Of a stretch of 64,000 nucleotides of DNA, positions 62,935 through 64,000 are shown one piece after another. Under the pieces are notes generated by a model that was given only the letters and a program-made list of their open reading frames with translations, was not told where the DNA came from and made no database searches. Source of the stretch: Massilia sp. IC2-477 (GTDB lineage Bacteria > Pseudomonadota > Gammaproteobacteria > Burkholderiales > Burkholderiaceae_D). The DNA lies in assembly GCF_020707265.1 (NCBI RefSeq), contig NZ_JAJFEQ010000010.1, forward strand, positions 124,001-188,000, read 5' to 3'. The first letter of the stretch is position 1; every line of letters begins with the position of its first letter. Both the position numbers and the translations under genes were made by a program.

Positions 62935-64000
62935 TCAGTTGTACTTGAAGGAATAGGTGGTGACGATGCCGCGCGGGGTGCTGATGCTGACGCCCAGGCT
63001 GCCGGCCGAGCAGGAAGCGTTCGGCTTGACGTTGACCGAGTGGTAGGTGCCGCCCAGGGCGTTGGTCGACGGAACCTTCGACGGCGCCACGGTGCCCACC
63101 GTCACATTGGTGACGTCGTCGGTTGCGACGGCCGTTTCGGCGGGCATCGGGTTGTTGTTGACGTCGGTGAGGCGGAAGCGCAGGTCGACATCGGTGCAGG
63201 CGGTGCCGTTGATGCCTTTCAGGACCAGCGGATCGCCGTCGTCGGAAGTCCAGTCGCGCCATGCGGTGCCGGTCCAGAACTGGCGGATCAGGCGCGGGTG
63301 CGAGCCGCTGAACACGACCTCGAAGCTGCGGCGGATGTAGTTCAGGCCCCACTTGCCGTCGCCATCCTTCTTGTAGCTGGAGCTGTTGTACGGGAACGGC
63401 AGGTCGCCCTTGGTGCCGTCATAGACGCCGTTGAAGTCGACATCCAGGAACGGGTCGCCCATGTCGCCCAGCTGGCCGGTGCTGGCCACCGGGAAGGGCT
63501 CGCCGCCGCTCGGGCAGTTGTCCACCAGCGGACGGTACGCAGTGGTGCCGGTGTAGCCGCTGCAGCTGTACTGGCCGTCGCCGTTGACGTCGACGAAGTT
63601 CTCGATGCCCTGGACATAGGCCAGCACGGTCACGCGGCCGTCCAGCGGGCGGAAGGCCTGGCTGCGCAGGTTCACCGAGCAGCCGCCGTCCTTGGTCACG
63701 CAGCCGCCCTGGGCCGACGAACCAATGGCGCCGCCTTCGGTCACGAAGTTGATGGCGGTGTTGTCCGACACCGGGTTGCCGTACTGGTCGGCCATCAGCA
63801 CCGTGATGCTGGTGGTCTCGCTGTCATATTCCAGGCCTTCGATATTGAACTTGGCAGCGCTCATCGACATCGACTTCTGGATCGGCAGGCCGGTCGAGAT
63901 GGTCAGGGTGTCGGACAGGCCGCTGATCCGGACGCCGTTGCGGGTCGCCTCGGCGGTCACGCGCACCGGGGTCGGGATGGTGCCCGAGGACACCGTGGTC
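62935..64000 (-). CDS. Big-1-type Ig-like surface protein (N-terminus outside the window)
   Basis: The frame is open to the window edge, so the start is missing. The visible 354 residues include a Big-1-like domain (ITVLMADQYGNPVSDNTAINFVTEGGAIG, in part), Asp-rich loops like calcium sites (DVNGDGQYS, DVDFNGVYDG, KKDGDGKWG), Cys pairs (CSGYTG...CPSGG) and a further beta domain ending TYSFKYN. Big-1 domains occur in intimin/invasin-type surface proteins. Its role (adhesion or structural) is unknown; no anchor is visible at the C-terminus. Confidence 0.8.
   Translation of the reverse strand, partial: TTVSSGTIPTPVRVTAEATRNGVRISGLSDTLTISTGLPIQKSMSMSAAKFNIEGLEYDSETTSITVLMADQYGNPVSDNTAINFVTEGGAIGSSAQGGCVTKDGGCSVNLRSQAFRPLDGRVTVLAYVQGIENFVDVNGDGQYSCSGYTGTTAYRPLVDNCPSGGEPFPVASTGQLGDMGDPFLDVDFNGVYDGTKGDLPFPYNSSSYKKDGDGKWGLNYIRRSFEVVFSGSHPRLIRQFWTGTAWRDWTSDDGDPLVLKGINGTACTDVDLRFRLTDVNNNPMPAETAVATDDVTNVTVGTVAPSKVPSTNALGGTYHSVNVKPNASCSAGSLGVSISTPRGIVTTYSFKYN

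Overview
The window is high-GC DNA from a betaproteobacterium, most likely family Oxalobacteraceae (Massilia or a close relative). This rests on the conserved Burkholderiales block kdsD-kdsC-lptC-lptA-lptB-rpoN-hpf, on ptsN-hprK-rapZ, and on the mutY/mutM/TPR/lolB/ispE/tRNA-Gln/prs/rplY/pth/ychF series. Short palindromic intergenic repeats of two families are also scattered through it. The species call is inference; no rRNA gene is present.

Region 1 (1-11005) is the most interesting part. A hybrid histidine kinase (5' end cut by the window) and a sigma-54 enhancer-binding regulator with a VpsR-like N-terminus precede a tandem pair of secreted glycine-rich repeat proteins (684 and 692 aa). Each repeat gene has its own nearly identical promoter region: two direct-repeat upstream elements, a perfect IHF consensus and a GG-N10-GC sigma-54 core. 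Downstream lie a 128-aa secreted protein, a Sec-exported C39 peptidase, a 172-aa secreted protein and an outer-membrane barrel with an N-terminal coiled coil. The order peptidase, small secreted protein, barrel matches fapD-fapE-fapF of the Pseudomonas functional-amyloid (Fap) system, but the major subunits look nothing like FapB/FapC. I read the locus as a Fap-like secretion and fibre system with silk-like or PGRS-like subunits, regulated by sigma-54 and possibly by c-di-GMP.

Region 2 (11206-29234) is mixed: a cold-shock protein; an ECF sigma factor with its DGPF partner; a LysE exporter divergent from a WYL regulator; a 1335-aa FAD/Fe-S oxidoreductase with HIT and DUF971 genes; a MEDS-domain hybrid kinase; a DinB protein; a flavin monooxygenase divergent from a TetR regulator with two perfect 20-bp operators; a transglutaminase; a YqaA-like membrane protein; ilvA and queF.

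Region 3 (29586-38732) holds nitrogen-PTS, sigma-54 and LPS-transport genes. ptsN-hprK-rapZ run on the plus strand toward the minus-strand kdsD-kdsC-lptCAB-rpoN-hpf operon, separated by an acyl-CoA hydrolase/hydratase gene. RpoN, the sigma factor the fibre promoters would need, is encoded here.

Region 4 (38844-49255) holds a Kef-type antiporter, a DUF484-like diguanylate cyclase, a MOSC protein, a subclass B3 metallo-beta-lactamase, ychF, a divergent GT51 transglycosylase, a patatin-like lipase and a DUF3857 transglutaminase-like protein.

Region 5 (49323-64000) is housekeeping: pth, rplY, prs, tRNA-Gln(UUG), ispE, lolB, a TPR lipoprotein, mutM, a dynamin-like GTPase, mutY, dgt, an in-frame aroK-aroB fusion, and the 3' part of a Big-1-type Ig-like surface protein. 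A 161-bp long inverted repeat sits upstream of mutM. One palindrome family supplies the stop codons of three genes.
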